Below, piece by piece: positions 23,050 through 35,555 of a stretch of DNA of 64,000 nt. Each line of letters starts with the position of its first letter. Position 1 is the first letter of the stretch. A model generated the notes under the pieces. The model saw only the letters and a program-made list of their open reading frames with translations, ran no database searches and was not told the DNA's origin. Source of the stretch: Erinaceus europaeus (lineage: Eukaryota > Chordata > Mammalia > Eulipotyphla > Erinaceidae); assembly GCF_950295315.1 (NCBI RefSeq), contig NC_080171.1:95202470-95266469 (forward strand). Direction: 5' to 3'. Both the position numbers and the translations under genes were made by a program.

Positions 23050-23593
23050 ATATCGTTTTTTTTTTTTTGCCACCACTGTTATCAGCAGGGCTTCATGCTT
23101 GTTTGATTCCATCACTCCCTTTAGATTCTTTGCCCCCCCCTTTGTTCTAGATAGATGGTGAGAAGGAAAAAGAGATACCACAGTACTGCAGGTATCTGTT
23201 TCTCCCTTGCTCCCTCCCCCTCCTCTCTCAATTGCTCTATGTCCTATCCAATTAAAAATAAAAGAGAGAGAGAAAGAAGAAATGACCTTCAGGAGTGATA
23301 GATTTGTAGTGCTGGCACTGAGCCCTGCTGGCACCAAGCCAAGCCCCAGCAATAATCCTAGTGGCAATAACAAAACAAAACCATAAAAACAAAACAAAAC
23401 AAACAAACAAAAACTATATATATGTTGTGTATATACACAATGAAATACTATTCATTTGTTAAAAACATTGACATCATCTCCTTTGTGTCATCTAGGATGG
23501 AAGTTATAAGAATCATGCTAAGTGGGATAAGCCAAGAAGAGAAGGATGAATCCTGGATGATCTCACCTACAGGTGGACCTTAAGAAAAAGAGA
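23050..23593 (+). repeat. SINE-in-L1 composite, copy B
   Basis: About 23050-23185 is an older SINE on the - strand. About 23186-23593 is a + SINE (tail CCCCAGCAATAATCCTAGTG) running into L1 3' sequence TGTTGTGTATATACACAATG and ...GGTGGACCTTAAGAAAAAG. It matches copy A closely in inverse orientation. Confidence 0.8.
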
Positions 23594-24367
23594 CAGAGAC
23601 TTCTAGAGATGGAACTACGGAGCAGCAGCAGCTGTGTTTCTCTCCTCTCCTCTCACGGATCAACTAGGAATACCAAAGGAGACCACCTGGGACAACAAGA
23701 CAGGATTAGAATGACTTCAGGAACCCACCAAATCACTGGTGAGTGCAAACACATATGGCCCATGGACAGAGAGGAGCCTAAAGAGAGATTAAGCAGCTGG
23801 CAACAGTCAATCAGTTTACCAGTTGAGACACCACCTCCAGTCTGTTTCATCAACAAAAAGATAGCTGAAGGGAGGAGAGGACTCCCCTAAGACTCACCAA
23901 ATGCAACTGTGAGTCTCCATTGCTACTGCCCTCAGAATCTGGAGCAGGTGGGGGGGAAAGGCCCTGTGCTGACTCCAGGGGACAAAGAACTAATGAAGAA
24001 ACTCAGGAGAGATCTATACCTCAGTGGCCTAGTAGTGGGGCTATGAGAGTCTCTTTGCATAACCACTAGATTATCTCTGCCCCACCCAACTTTATCTCTT
24101 GGTCAGGAGTCAGTGATTAATCTAAGAAGCCTACTTATAGTTTAAAAGCCCATAGGCTCCCATAGCCTACAGGGAAGAAAAAGAACAAAAGAGGCTTTTA
24201 AGCCACTGGCTTTTAAGCCAACTCAGGGATTAAAATAATACTGAAGCAACTGTCAATTTCCACAACTGTGAACCCTTTAAATACCTTACTTAGACACAGT
24301 CAATCCAGGCAAGAGTGATCAGTAATTTGAGAAGTACTGAGAGGGACCTCATAACATACTATATAGA

Positions 24368-25528
24368 ATGGTTAAACCAACAAGAAGAAATATTGGAGAA
24401 ATGAACCAGGCCAAGAGTCCAGCTAAAAGTCCCTCAAAGGCTGAAGCACAAAATAATGAGGTCAACATCTAAACACTAGTTAAGCAAATAATCACAGGAG
24501 TGAGTAAAGAGTCTGAAAGAATTGTCATCAGAAATGCAGAAGCAATGAATGAGACCCTGGAAGAAAACATTTAATTATCTCAAGGTTATTAGAGAGCTGA
24601 AAACTGAAATAGCTGAGCTAAGAACACAATTAGCTGAACAAGCTAAAACAGTATCAGAATAGGGCAACAAAATAAATGAACTTCAGAAAACAGTACAGGG
24701 AAGGGAGAAGAGATAAATGAGGCTGAAGACAGAATTAGCTAGATCAAGGATGAATTAGAGACAACTAAAAAAGAAGTAAGAGATCTCAAAAAGAGATTAA
24801 GATATACTGAAAATAATAACAGAGACCTATGGGATGACTTCAAAAGAAATAATATACACATTATTGGCTTATCAAGGAAGAAAGAGAGGGAGGGGAAGAA
24901 AGTTTTCTTCAGGACATAATAGCTGAGAACTTCTCTAGTCTAGAGAACATAAAAGACATAAAGGTTTGGGTGGGTGTAGATAGCATAATGGTTATGCAAA
25001 GAGACTCTCATGCTCCGAAGTCCCAGGTTCAATCCCCCAACCACCATAAGCCAGAGCTGAGCAGTGCTCTGGTGTTTCTCTCTGTGTCTTCCTCTCTTTG
25101 GATCTCTATCAAAAATAAATAAATAAAATAATTTTAAAAAAAGACATAAAGGTTCAAAAAGCCCAGAGGGTCCCAAACAGAATTAACTCGGACTTAAAGA
25201 CACCAAGACACATCCTATTTAGAATGGAAAGGAATAAGGATAAAGAAAGTACCCTGAAGGCTGCAAGGAAAAAACAAAGGGTCATCTACAGAGGAAAACC
25301 TGTAAGATTAGCAGCAGACTTCTCCACACAAACACTACAGGCCAGAAGAGAATGGCAAGATATCTATTGAGTACTCAATGAGAAAGGTTTTCAACCAAGT
25401 CTACTGTATCCTGCTAGACTGTCATTCAGACTAGATGGAGGCATAAAACCTTCTCAGACAAGCAACAGTTGAAGGAATCAACTATCACCAAGCCTGCCCT
25501 GAAAGAAGTTTTGAAAGTTCTCCTATAA
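24368..25528 (+). pseudogene. L1 ORF1 remnant
   Basis: It starts MVKPTRRNIGEMNQ and meets a stop at 24470-24472. Downstream, in broken frames, the C-terminal RNA-binding domain is recognisable (QRVPNRINSDLKTPRHILFR; YRGKPVRLAADFSTQTLQAR) and ends LKEVLKVLL before a stop at 25526-25528. A SINE (24967-25138) sits inside it. Confidence 0.85.
24967..25138 (+). repeat. Short tRNA-derived SINE in L1 ORF1
   Basis: GTAGATAGCATAATGGTTATGC-type head (20 bases of it conserved), AGCCAGAGCTGAGCAGTG, and an AATAAATAAATAAAA tail. The duplication AAAAGACATAAAGGTT is at 24951-24966 and 25139-25154. Confidence 0.92.
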
Positions 25529-25584
25529 ACAGTCACCCCACCATAAATATGCCATCTATCAGAACACTCTAAAACACTACAAGA

Positions 25585-28500
25585 ATGGTGTTAAAATATC
25601 TTCAATTTTTGATATCAATAAATGTCAATGGCCTGAATACACCTATTAAAAGGCACAGTGTAGGAAGATGGATGAGAAAACACAAACCAATAATATGCTG
25701 TCTACAGGAAACCCACCTAACTCAACAAGACAAACACAGACTCAAAGTGAAAGGATGGAAAACTATCATACAAGCCAATGACCCACAAAAAGGGGCAGGA
25801 ACAGCTATTCTCATATCTGACTTTAAAATAAATACAATTTAAAAAGATAGTGACGGACACTACTTAATGCTTAGAGGATCAGTCAATTAAGAGGACTTAA
25901 CACTTATTAACATCTATGCACCCAATGAGAAGCCATCTAAATACATCAAATGTCTACTGAAAAAGCTACAGCAATATATTAATAGCAATACAGTCATAGT
26001 AGAGGACTTCAACACCCCACTCTCTCAACTTGACAGATCATCCAAGCAGAAAATCAATAAAGACATGAGGGAGCTAAATGAGGAGATAGATAAACTAGAA
26101 CTATTGGACATTTTCAGAGTCGTTCATCTCAAGAAACTGGAATACACATTTTACTCAAATCCACATGGCTCATTCTCAAGTATACAGCATATGTTAGGCC
26201 ACAAAGACAGCATCAGCAAATTCAAGAGCATTAAAATCATCCCAAGCATCTTCTCAGACCACAGTGGAATTAAACTAATACTTAACAATCAACAAAAGAT
26301 TAGTAATAGTCACAAAATGTGGAAGCTCAATAGTACACTACTTAACAACTTCTGGGTCAAAGAGGAAATAAAGGAAAAAATCAAAATGTTTCGAGACTTC
26401 AGTGAAAATGAAGACACAAGCTATCAAAATATTTGGGACACAGCTAAGGCAGTACTGAGAGGGAAGTTCATAGCCATACAATCACACATTAGGAAACAAG
26501 AAAAAGCAGAAATAAAAAGCCTGATTGCACATCTTAAAGACCTAAAAGAAGAAGAAGAAAGGAACCCTAAAGCAACCAGAAGGACAGAAATCACTTAAGT
26601 TAGGGTAGAAATAAATAACATTGAAAATAAGACCATACAAAAGATCAACAAAAGTAAATGTTGGTTCTTTGAAAGAGTGAACAAAATTGACAAACCTTTA
26701 GTCAGACTCACAAAACAATATAGGGAGAAGACCCAAATAAATAGGATCATAAATGAAAGATGAGATAGCACCACAGACACCACAGAAATTCAACATACCA
26801 TGCGAGGCTTCTATGAACAACTATATGCCACCAAGCTAGAAAACCTGGAAGAAATGGACGATTTCCTAGATACCTATGAAATTCCAAAATTAAGTAAAGA
26901 GGATCTAGATAAAATGAACAGGCCCATCACAGCTAATGAAACTAAAACAGTTATCAAAAACTTTCCCCCAAATAAAAGTCCTGGACCAGATGGTTTTACA
27001 AATGAATTCTACAAAGCCTTCAAAGAAGAACTAATGTCTTTACTTTTAAAAGTCTTCCAAAAGATTGAAGACACTGGAATACTCCCTTCCAGCTTCTATG
27101 AAGTCAATATCACTTTGATACCAAAAGCAGACAGGGACACAATCAAAAAAGAAAAATTATCTCTGATGAATATAGATACTAAAATACTGTACAAAATTCT
27201 AGCCAACCGGATACAGCAGTATATTAAAAAGATTGGGGAGTTCTGCAGTAGGACACAGCAGGTTAAGTGCACGTGGCGCAAAGCACAAGGACCAGTGTAA
27301 GGATCCCGGTTCAAGCCCCCCCACTCCCCACTTGCAGGGGAGTCGCTTCACAGGCGATGAAGCAGGTCTGCAGGTGTTTATCTTTCTCTCCCCCTCTCTG
27401 TCTTCCTCTCCTCTCTCCATTTCTCTCTGTCCTATCCAGCAACAACGACAACAATAACTACAAAAAAAAAAAAAAAAAAACAAGGGCAACAAAAAGGGAA
27501 AATAAATAAATGAATATTTAAAAAATTAAAAAGATTGTTTATCATGACCAAGTGGGGTTTATCCCAGGGATGCAAATTTGGTTTAATATATGTAAATCAA
27601 TCAACATTATCCACCACATCAATAAAAACAAGACCAAAAACCACATGATCATATCAATAAATGCAGAGAAAGCCTTTGACAAAATACAACATCCCTTTAT
27701 GATCAAAACACTACAAAAAATGGGAATAGATGGAAAATTCCTGAAGATAGTGGAGTCTATATATAGCAAACCTACAGCCAACATCATATTCAATGGTGAA
27801 AAACTGGAAGTATTTCCCCTAAGATCAGGTACTAGACAGGGCTGCCCACTATCACCATTACTATTCAACATAGTGTTGGAAGTTCTTGCCATAGCAATCA
27901 GGCAGGAGCAAGGAACTAAAGGGATACGGATGGGAAGAGAAGTCAAACTCTCCCTATTTGCAGATGACATGATAGTATATATAGAAAAACCTAAGGATTC
28001 CAGCAAGAAGCTTTTGGATATCATCAGGCAATGCAGTAAGGTGTCAGGCTACAAAATTAACATTCAAAAGTCAGTGGCATTCCTCTATGCAAACACTAAG
28101 TTAGAAGAAGATGAAATCCAAAAATCAATTCCTTTTACTATAGCAACAAAAACAATATCTAGGAATAAACCTAACCAAAGAAGTGAAAAACTTGTATACT
28201 GAAAATTATGAGTCACTACTCAAGGAAATTAAGAAAGACACAAAGAAGTGGAAAGATACTGTATGTTCATAGGTTGGAAGAATTAACCTCATCAAAATGA
28301 GTATACTACCCAGAGTCATATACAAATTTAATGCTATCCCTATCATGATCCCAACCATGTTTTTCAGTAGACTAGAACAAATGCTACAAATGTTTATCTG
28401 GAACCAGAAAAGACCTAGAATTGCCAAAACAATCTTGAGAAAAAAGAACAGAACTGAAGGCATCACACTCCCAGATCTCAAATTGTACTATAGGGCCGTT

Positions 28501-29300
28501 GTCATCAAAACTGCTTGGTACTGGAATATGAATAGATACACTGACGAGCGGAATAGAATTGAGAGCCCAGAAGTAAGCCCCACACCTATGGACAACTAAT
28601 CTTGAACAAAGGTGCCCAGACTATTAAATGGGGGAAAGGGAAGTCTCTTCAACAAATGGTGTTGAAAAAAATGGGTTGAAACATGCAGAAGAATGAAACT
28701 GAACCACTATTATTTCACCAAATACAAAAGTAAATTCCAAGTGGATCAAGGACTTGTATGTTAGACCAGAAACTATCAGAAGAAAATATTGGCAGAACTC
28801 TTTTCCGCATAAATTTTAAAGACATCTTCAATGAAACGAATCCAATTACAAAGAAGACTAAGGCAAGTATAAACCTATGGGACTACATCAAATTAAAAAG
28901 CTTCTGCACAGCTAAAGAAACTACTACCCAAACCAAGAAACCCCTCACAGAATGGGAGAAGATCTCTACATGCCATACATCAGACAAGAGTTTAATAACC
29001 AAAATATATAAAGAGCTTACCAAACTCAACTACAAGAAAACAAGTAACCCCATCCAAAAATCGGGAGAGGACATGGACAGAATACTCTCCACAGAAGAGA
29101 TCCAAAAGGCCGAGAAACACATGAAAAAATGCTCCAAGTTTCTGATTGTCAGAGAAAGGCAAATAAAGACAACAATGAGATACCACTTTACTCCTGTGAG
29201 AATGTCATACATCAGAAAAGGTAACAGCAGCAAATGCTGGAGAGGGTGTGGGGTTGAAGGAACCCTCCTGCACTGCTGGTGGGAATGTAAACTGGTCTAG
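25585..29300 (+). pseudogene. L1 ORF2 remnant (endonuclease, reverse transcriptase, Cys-rich end)
   Basis: Endonuclease motifs are visible: INVNGLNTPIKRH, CLQETHL near 25705 and FSDHSG near 26255. The reverse transcriptase shows [16 protein letters not shown], then after the SINE the RQGCPLSP block and the catalytic FADDM near 27960. The C-terminal cysteine motif CWRGCGVEGTLLHCWWEC is at about 29240. Stops at 25840 and 26596, a break near 28200 and the SINE at 27236-27524 inactivate it. Confidence 0.88.
27236..27524 (+). repeat. ERI-type SINE in L1 reverse transcriptase
   Basis: The duplication ATTAAAAAGATTG is at 27223-27235 and 27525-27537. Full-length with an internal A tract. Confidence 0.92.
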
Positions 29301-29619
29301 CCTCTGTGCAGAACAGTCTGGAGAACTCTCAGAAGGCTAGAAATGGACCTACCCTATCCTATGATCCTGCAATCCCCCTCCTGGAGATATATCCTAAGGA
29401 ACCCAACACACCCATCCAAAAAGATCTGTGTATACATATGTTCTTAGCAGTACAATTTGTAATAGTCAAAACCTGGAAGCAACCCAGGTGTCCAACAACA
29501 GATGAGTGGCTGAGCAAGTTGTGGTATATATACACAATGGAATCTTACTCAGCTATAAAAAATGGTGACATCACTGTTTTCAGCCGATGTTGGATGGACC
29601 TTGAAAAATTCATGTTAAG

Positions 29620-29901
29620 GGAGTCGGGCGGTAGCACAGCGGGCTAAGCGCAGGTGGCCCAGTGTAAGGATCCCATGTAAGGACTGGTGTAAGGATCCCG
29701 GTTCAAGCCCCTGGCTCCCTATCTGCAGGGGAGTCGCTTCACAGGCGATGAAGCAGGTCTGCAGATGTCTATCTTTCTCTCTGTCTTCCCCTTCTCTCTC
29801 CATTTCTCTCTGTCCTATCCAACAATGACGACAATAATAACTACAACAATAAAACAAGGACAACAAAAGGGAATAAATAAATATTAAAAAATATAAAAAA
29901 G
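29620..29901 (+). repeat. ERI-type SINE in L1 3' region
   Basis: The duplication AAAAATTCATGTTAAG is at 29604-29619 and 29902-29917. The head contains a short internal repeat (GTGTAAGGATCCC / TGTAAGGACTGG). Confidence 0.92.
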
Positions 29902-30223
29902 AAAAATTCATGTTAAGAAAAATAAGTCATAAACAGAATGATGAATATAGGATGATTTCACTTTCAAGCAGAAGTTGAAAAACAACATCAGAAGAGAAAA
30001 CACAAGTAGAACCTGAACTGGAATTGGCATATTACACCAAAGTTAAAGACTCTGGGGTGGTTGGGGGAGGGGGGAGTGGAGAATACAGGTCCAAAAAGGA
30101 TGACAGAGGACCTAGTGGAGGTTGTATTGTTATCTGGAAAACTGGGAAATGTTATGCATGTACAAACTGTTGTATTTACTGTCGAATGTAAAACATTAAT
30201 TCCCCAATAAAGAAATTAAAAAA

Positions 30224-31372
30224 AAGAAAAAGGGAAGGCACAAAGGGAAACTTGGACTGGGTGTGCTGTAGTCAGTGGTTCTAATCAGGGCTCAGCCTGT
30301 GACTAACACTGGGAGTCAGTCTAGACTAGGATCTAAATGTGGACCAGCTAGAATGCAGGCTTCCAGTCTGTGAGCACACTTGTGTACTGGTAGCCAGAAA
30401 TGGGACTTATTCATTTGCTGGAATCTGGCTTTGTGACAAAGGCCTTCAGTTGACTTCTTGAAGAAACACCTGCTAGGAAGTAGGAAGGCAGTACCGGGCA
30501 GAGGGAATTTACTTGCTTGGAGGTTGTTGCTGAGGCCCTGGAGGGAATGTCTGGAATGGTGTCAGTCCCTCAATGTTGTCCTAGTGCAGGCAAGGAGCTG
30601 GTCCTTTGTCTTTTGTCAGTCAGGCTGTGGCCACCAGCTGCTCACCAAAAGCCAACAGCAGTCAAGGTTCCCAGCAACTGGGATGTGCAATTGACCCTGA
30701 AGGGAAGCTCTGAGTCCAGAGCTTCATCTGGGTCCTGGAGGCAGAAGAATGAGACACAGAGCCTGGGCATCCCTACAAGATGGGATCTGTGTCCCCCCAG
30801 TTCCCAGCACTGGGTCTAACCAGGCAGCACAAGGCTCAGCACACACATGGGAGTAGGAAAGAATTGAGCAGTAGAGCCCGTTGTGGGAACGGCCTCCCCA
30901 TCCTGTCTCCCAGAGCCTGAGGTCACACAGCTGCTCAGGGTAGAGTCAGAACTGAAACCCAGGACCACCTGAGTCCGGAGCTTATGTTCTCTTGACAACA
31001 CCAGGTCATGAGCTTATTAGAAAGCACAGACTGAGAATCAGAGCAGGAGAAGGAAAGCCCCTTCTGCCAGTTCCCAGAGTAGGGCCCCTGTGTCCGCCAA
31101 GTCTGGCTGCCTCTGGCTAGCCCACCAGGACCCATGCCCAGGGGAGGAGTGGCATCTTGTGGGCGGGCTGCTCTGCTTGGGTAATGAGGCTCAGCTTGCG
31201 GTTTGCAGACCTTACAATGTGAATAATTCATTTGCAACCAAGGCTGGGAATTAGAAACCGTTACCAGATGATTTATTTAACAGGGGCTGCTCCTAGGGAG
31301 AGGGGAGGACTCTGAACTCTAAAAGGGAAGTGCGGGTCTTGCACATGGACTGAGAAGCTGAGAGATCAGGGT
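30224..31372. other. Old L1 tail, then unique intergenic sequence
   Basis: About 30224-30290 continues the older L1 interrupted at 23593 (GAAACTTGGACTGGGTGTGC). The rest is unique-looking. About 31160-31290 is AT-rich, repeat-free and has TAAT, ATTGT-like and AATTCATTTGCA motifs, so it is a possible conserved non-coding element. Confidence 0.5.
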
Positions 31373-31570
31373 TGCAATTCTGGTTCTGCCTCCTACTAGT
31401 TGTCTGGCCTTGAAAAAAGTGACTAGACCACTCTAAGCCTCAGTTTCCTCAGTTGTAGGGCAAGGAATAATGACGGAGTTGTTAGATGAGTGAACTGCTA
31501 CAAACTTTGGAGAGCACTTAGAACTGTGCTGGGCTTATAGTAAGTGCTCAGAAAGTCTCTGTTGGGTGAA
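31373..31570 (+). repeat. MIR
   Basis: GCAATTCTGGTTCTGCCTCC, TACTAGTTGTCTGGCCTTGA, AAGCCTCAGTTTCCTCAG and ACTGTGCTGGGCTTATAGTA are MIR hallmarks. Confidence 0.85.
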
Positions 31571-31599
31571 TACATGAAATACATATAAGACATAATCAC

Positions 31600-31875
31600 G
31601 GGAGTCGGGCTGTAGCGCAGTGGGTTAAGTGCAGGTGGCGCAAAGCACAAGGACCAGCGTAAGGATCCCGGTTCGAGTCCCCGGCTCCCCACCTGCAGGG
31701 AGTCACTTCACAGGCAGTGAAGCAGGTCTGCAGGTGTCTATCTTTCTCTCCCCCTCTCTGTCTTCCCCCTCCTCTCTCCATTTCTCTCTGTTCTATCCAA
31801 CAACGATGACAATAATAATAACTACAACAATAAAAAAAAACAGCAAGGGCAACAAAAGGGAATAAATTAAAAAAA
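31600..31875 (+). repeat. ERI-type SINE
   Basis: Full-length, well preserved head with GGTTCGAGTCCCC. The duplication AAGACATAATCAC is at 31587-31599 and 31876-31888. Confidence 0.94.
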
Positions 31876-32509
31876 AAGACATAATCACAGGAACTGACTA
31901 ATGAGTGCCCCCTCCATCAACAGCTTTATATGCATTGTTCATGTCACTGACGTGACTACCGTTATTTCACCTACATTCTACATTGCAGAGGAGAAGGCAG
32001 AAGTGCAGGGAGGTCAAATGACTGGCTCAAGCCTACAAGCCTACATCCTAGTCCTGGCAAAGCTGGGATCTGCACCCCACTGGGTTTCTTGGACGTACAT
32101 ATGGATCCACCTGCCTGAGGCTCCCCCTAAACACCTGACTCTCAGCATATTAAAACCATCCTTCCCCCTTAAAGCACATTGGAATCTAACATTGCCACAT
32201 TCGAGTCTAAACAGCAAGCCCAATGAGTGACCATGCAGGGGGTGGGACCCACTTCTCAGATGAGAAAACTGAAGCTCAGAGGACAGGAGTTGCTCACTGT
32301 CCCACAACCCAGATGGAACTCAAGTCTCGGGCCTCACAACCATTGTCATAGTGTGTGCCTTAAGAGCTCAGCTCTGGGTGAGCCCACTAACACTCTCTCC
32401 TGTATTCTTGGTAGGGGGAAGGCAGATACTAAGTCTTGGCTTTGTTTGGTTCACAAAAGATGACTTTCTCCCATCTTTGCATTGATCCTTCTCTCCCACT
32501 AAGGCAGGT

Positions 32510-32512
<3 letters not shown>

Positions 32513-32552
<40 letters not shown>

Positions 32553-33248
32553 CACTCCTGTTGGGGAGGGGAGCAGAATCTAAGCCACTCTGGGCAGCCT
32601 GGGCACTTGCTATCAGCCCCAGCTCTTCCAGTAAAGCATGTAGCCCTTGACCTGCCCTAGGCGGCAGCTAGTCTCATTCCCAGGCCCTTGCAGAGGTACT
32701 GTAAGCTGAGGGGCCAGCACATCTGGCATGGCCTGCACCTGAGCTGGAGGGTGGCTGTCTTGACCAGAGTGTTAGTCAGGGTGTGTGTGTGTGTGTGTGT
32801 GTGTACACTCAGGAGTCTGTGTGTCCACTGATGTGAGGTTGGTGTGTTTGTAGATGTGTACAGGAATATTTTGGTATCTTGCCTATGTTTGCTTTAGTGC
32901 ATACCTGTGTGTTCTCTGCAAATGTCTGGAAATACATGAGCTTTGAAGTGACTGGGAGTGAGCAGCTGTGTGTGTGAATGTGAATGTTTGTGTCTGTATT
33001 TGGGCATGCTGGGGAACAGAGTATGAATGTGTGCTAGTTTCATCCAGACCAGCGTATGTGGACATAAGCAAAGAGTCTACTGGACCTTGTGTGTATAGAT
33101 GTGTGTATCTGTTCTACAGCCATACCACCCTGAACACACCCGATCTCAGAAAATGTGTGTATCTGAGACTAAAGGGCATTCCTGTGTGGTGTATATGGTG
33201 TGTGTGTGTGTATGTGTGTGTGTGTGTGTATGTGTGTGTGTGTGTAGA
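32513..33248. repeat. CA/GT microsatellites
   Basis: Runs of CA at about 32513-32547, GT at 32777-32804 and interrupted GT at 33186-33246. Confidence 0.9.
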
Positions 33249-33376
33249 CACACACGAGTGTACAAAGAAGACGAGGTTTGAGAGTCAGGAATGTTTGTTC
33301 CAGTTCCAACTTTGCCACAGGACCTAGGATTAGTCCCTTCTCTACGAAGCCCTGGTTTCCCCATGTGGACAGAGTC

Positions 33377-33555
33377 ATATGGTGACTGGGGAAATAGCTC
33401 TACTTGCAGAGTATTGAAGCTGCATGCTTGAGGTTCCTGGCTCAATCCTTGGCACCAAATGTACCAGAGTTGTCCTCTGGATAGCCTTCTCTGTCTCTTG
33501 TCTCACGTGGAGCTTTTCCTCAGATGTAATAAACAAAATATCTCTTTAAAGTAAG
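33377..33555 (+). repeat. Degenerate tRNA-derived SINE
   Basis: ACTGGGGAAATAGCTCTACT, GGTTCCTGGCTCAATCC and ACCAGAGTTGTCCTCTGG resemble the second SINE type, with an AATAAACAAAATA end. Confidence 0.6.
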
Positions 33556-33789
33556 AGCTGAGGCTTCAACTGGGTTTCAGAGAGGTCTCAGTTGATCAGC
33601 ATTAGGTGAACTCAGCTGGTATTGCTGGCACAATTTGTTACAGGTTATTAGAATCCTGTTAGCATTATTTTGGACTTGGATTTGTGCTTTCCATCAGATT
33701 TGAAAGGAAATGGATTTCCTGATTCAGTGTCTCCATTTGTTATTCATTTTTTGTTGTCATAAAAATTTAAAAGAGCATGCCATTTAGAT

Positions 33790-34060
33790 GCAAGGAGAGA
33801 GGCTAATCGCTTCTCCAAAAACTGTAATCCTGCCACTCCCTACTCTGCAGCTGGAGGGATCCTTTGAAGATGCCAAGCTGGCATTGCCCTGCAGAAGACC
33901 TGCCAAGGTTCCCCTCTGCTCAGCACAGCCCCAACTGTACCCCTTCCTGTTACCGGAGCTCTGGCCATACTCCCCTCTGCCTCCAGGCCTTTGTCAGGAA
34001 CTGCCTCTCCTGGAATGCCACCACCCTGTCCCAGACATGCAGGTCCATCAGAGTCTCACA
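33790..34060 (+). repeat. L2-like remnant
   Basis: CTGGCATTGCCCTGCAGAAG, CTGCCTCCAGGCCTTTGTCA and CTCCTGGAATGCCACC resemble L2 3' sequence. Diverged; judged by eye. Confidence 0.5.
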
Positions 34061-34629
34061 CCAGCTCAGTTTTTCATAGGAAAGGCCTATGGCAGTGGTG
34101 TGACCTTGACTAATTCTTCTCCTCTCCTGTGGGAGTGGGAAGAGTAGGCTCAGGGTGTCAGTGCTCATAGTTACCAACCTCTGCCTGAAACTCCAGACCC
34201 TACTGGCTTGGCCAGGCTGAGGCAGGACCTCCCACAGCCTACCTCCAAGGACTGCTCTGGGAACAATCTCCCTGGAAGAGGGTGGAGGCTGGCAGTCAGT
34301 GGCAGAAGGGAGACTGTCCTGTCCTGGAGCTCCCTCTAGCGTCCCTACAGAGAACTTCAGCCTGTTCTTCAGGTTAGGGAGGAGTTTGTCTGGGTGATAT
34401 TTTGCAAGCTCTCTCATTAGCCTGTCTCCACCCTCATCATTGTAGGCTCACCAAGCTGGGATTCTGGGGTACATTGTAGTCTCCTTCATCCTCAGCTCCA
34501 GGAGGCAGCACATTCTATTGCTTTCACCACAGACATAGCCACCCGTTCTCTCCATTCTGACCTGGTGACCTTTCCCTGGGTGGCTTCTATTATTCCCGCC
34601 CCCCCACCCCCGCCAATCATCTCCCACAC

Positions 34630-35040
34630 ACTCCCCAGGGGGAACCGAGCATCCCAAACATGACCATATCACTTTCCTTCCAGAACCTGCCCATGCCTTC
34701 CCTGTTCCCCCAGGACAAAGCACAACCTCCTTGGCAACTTCCAAAGTGCTGCATGGTCATTAATTTTCACCTCCAAGCACTGCCCTCCACATCCAGGCAT
34801 GGACTCATCCATCTATAGTCCCCGGAAGCAGGATGGTGATATCCTGTGCTCATTCTCATGCCTGACCTTCCCTCTCAGTGCTCTCCTTCTGCTTCCTCTC
34901 CACCTGGAGGACTCCTGTCACACTCCAAGACCCTATTTCCTCTGGACTCGGTCATTGAGGCTCACCCCCAGCACTTTCTTGTGTCTGTCTTTCCATCAGA
35001 GGGGAGCTTTCCCCAGAGTGAGGGCTGAATGGCACAGCTT
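34630..35040 (+). repeat. L2-like remnant
   Basis: ATATCACTTTCCTTCCAGAA, CAGGACAAAGCACAACCTCC and GAGTGAGGGCTGAATGGCAC resemble the L2 3' region. Confidence 0.5.
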
Positions 35041-35310
35041 AAATATCTGTCAGCTACAGGGGTGCCCCGCCTGCCTTAGGATGGGTGCAGATGTGTTCAG
35101 CAGTGGCTAGGACTGCATGATCAGTTCTGAGAGCTTCTGGGGAAGGCCATGGTCTGTGGGGGCACAAAGGAGCTCCCAACCAAACTTGGGAGTGACTCAA
35201 GCTTCTCAGTGGAGATGATTGAGAGCCAGATCTTAATGGGCAAATAGCACCAAACCAGGGGGAGGAGAAGACCTCAGAGGCAGACTTGTCAGGGAAAAAA
35301 TCAGTCTGGT

Positions 35311-35510
35311 AGGAACTGGGTGGTGATGCACCTGACTGAATGCACATTACCATGTGCAAGGACCCAGGTTCAAGCCCCCACTTCCCAACTGCGGGGGGGG
35401 GGGATTTCACAAGTGATTAAGCAATGCTACAGGTGTCTCTCTTCCTCTTTTTTCTACCTCCTGTTCCTTCTCAATTTCTCTATAAAATCAAACAAAACAA
35501 AAAGAAAGGA
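35311..35510 (+). repeat. Older SINE subfamily
   Basis: CTGGGTGGTGATGCACCTG, GACCCAGGTTCAAGCCCCC and a CT body. This subfamily (head with GTGATGCACCTGG...) also occurs near 42155, 46299, 47100 (-), 48143 (-), 53155 (-) and 55441. Confidence 0.75.
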
Positions 35511-35555
35511 AGGGAGAGAGGATGGGAGGAAGGAGGGATAGAAGAAAAAACAAAA

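Larger units (their letters stand above)
23594..30223 (+). mobile_element. Nearly full-length inactive L1 with three SINE insertions
   Basis: The order is 5' UTR (about 23594-24367), ORF1 (24368-25528), a short spacer, ORF2 (from about 25585 to 29300), then 3' UTR and A-rich end. It interrupts an older L1 3' end, with similar AAGAAAAAGRGA sequence at both boundaries (about 23582-23593 and 30224-30235). SINEs lie at 24967-25138, 27236-27524 and 29620-29901. Without them the element is about 5.9 kb. Premature stops in both ORFs make it dead. Confidence 0.9.

Noticed and set aside
31600..31675. tRNA-like sequence with A and B boxes
   Set aside because: It is the head of a SINE with body and tail and a target-site duplication, not a functional tRNA gene.
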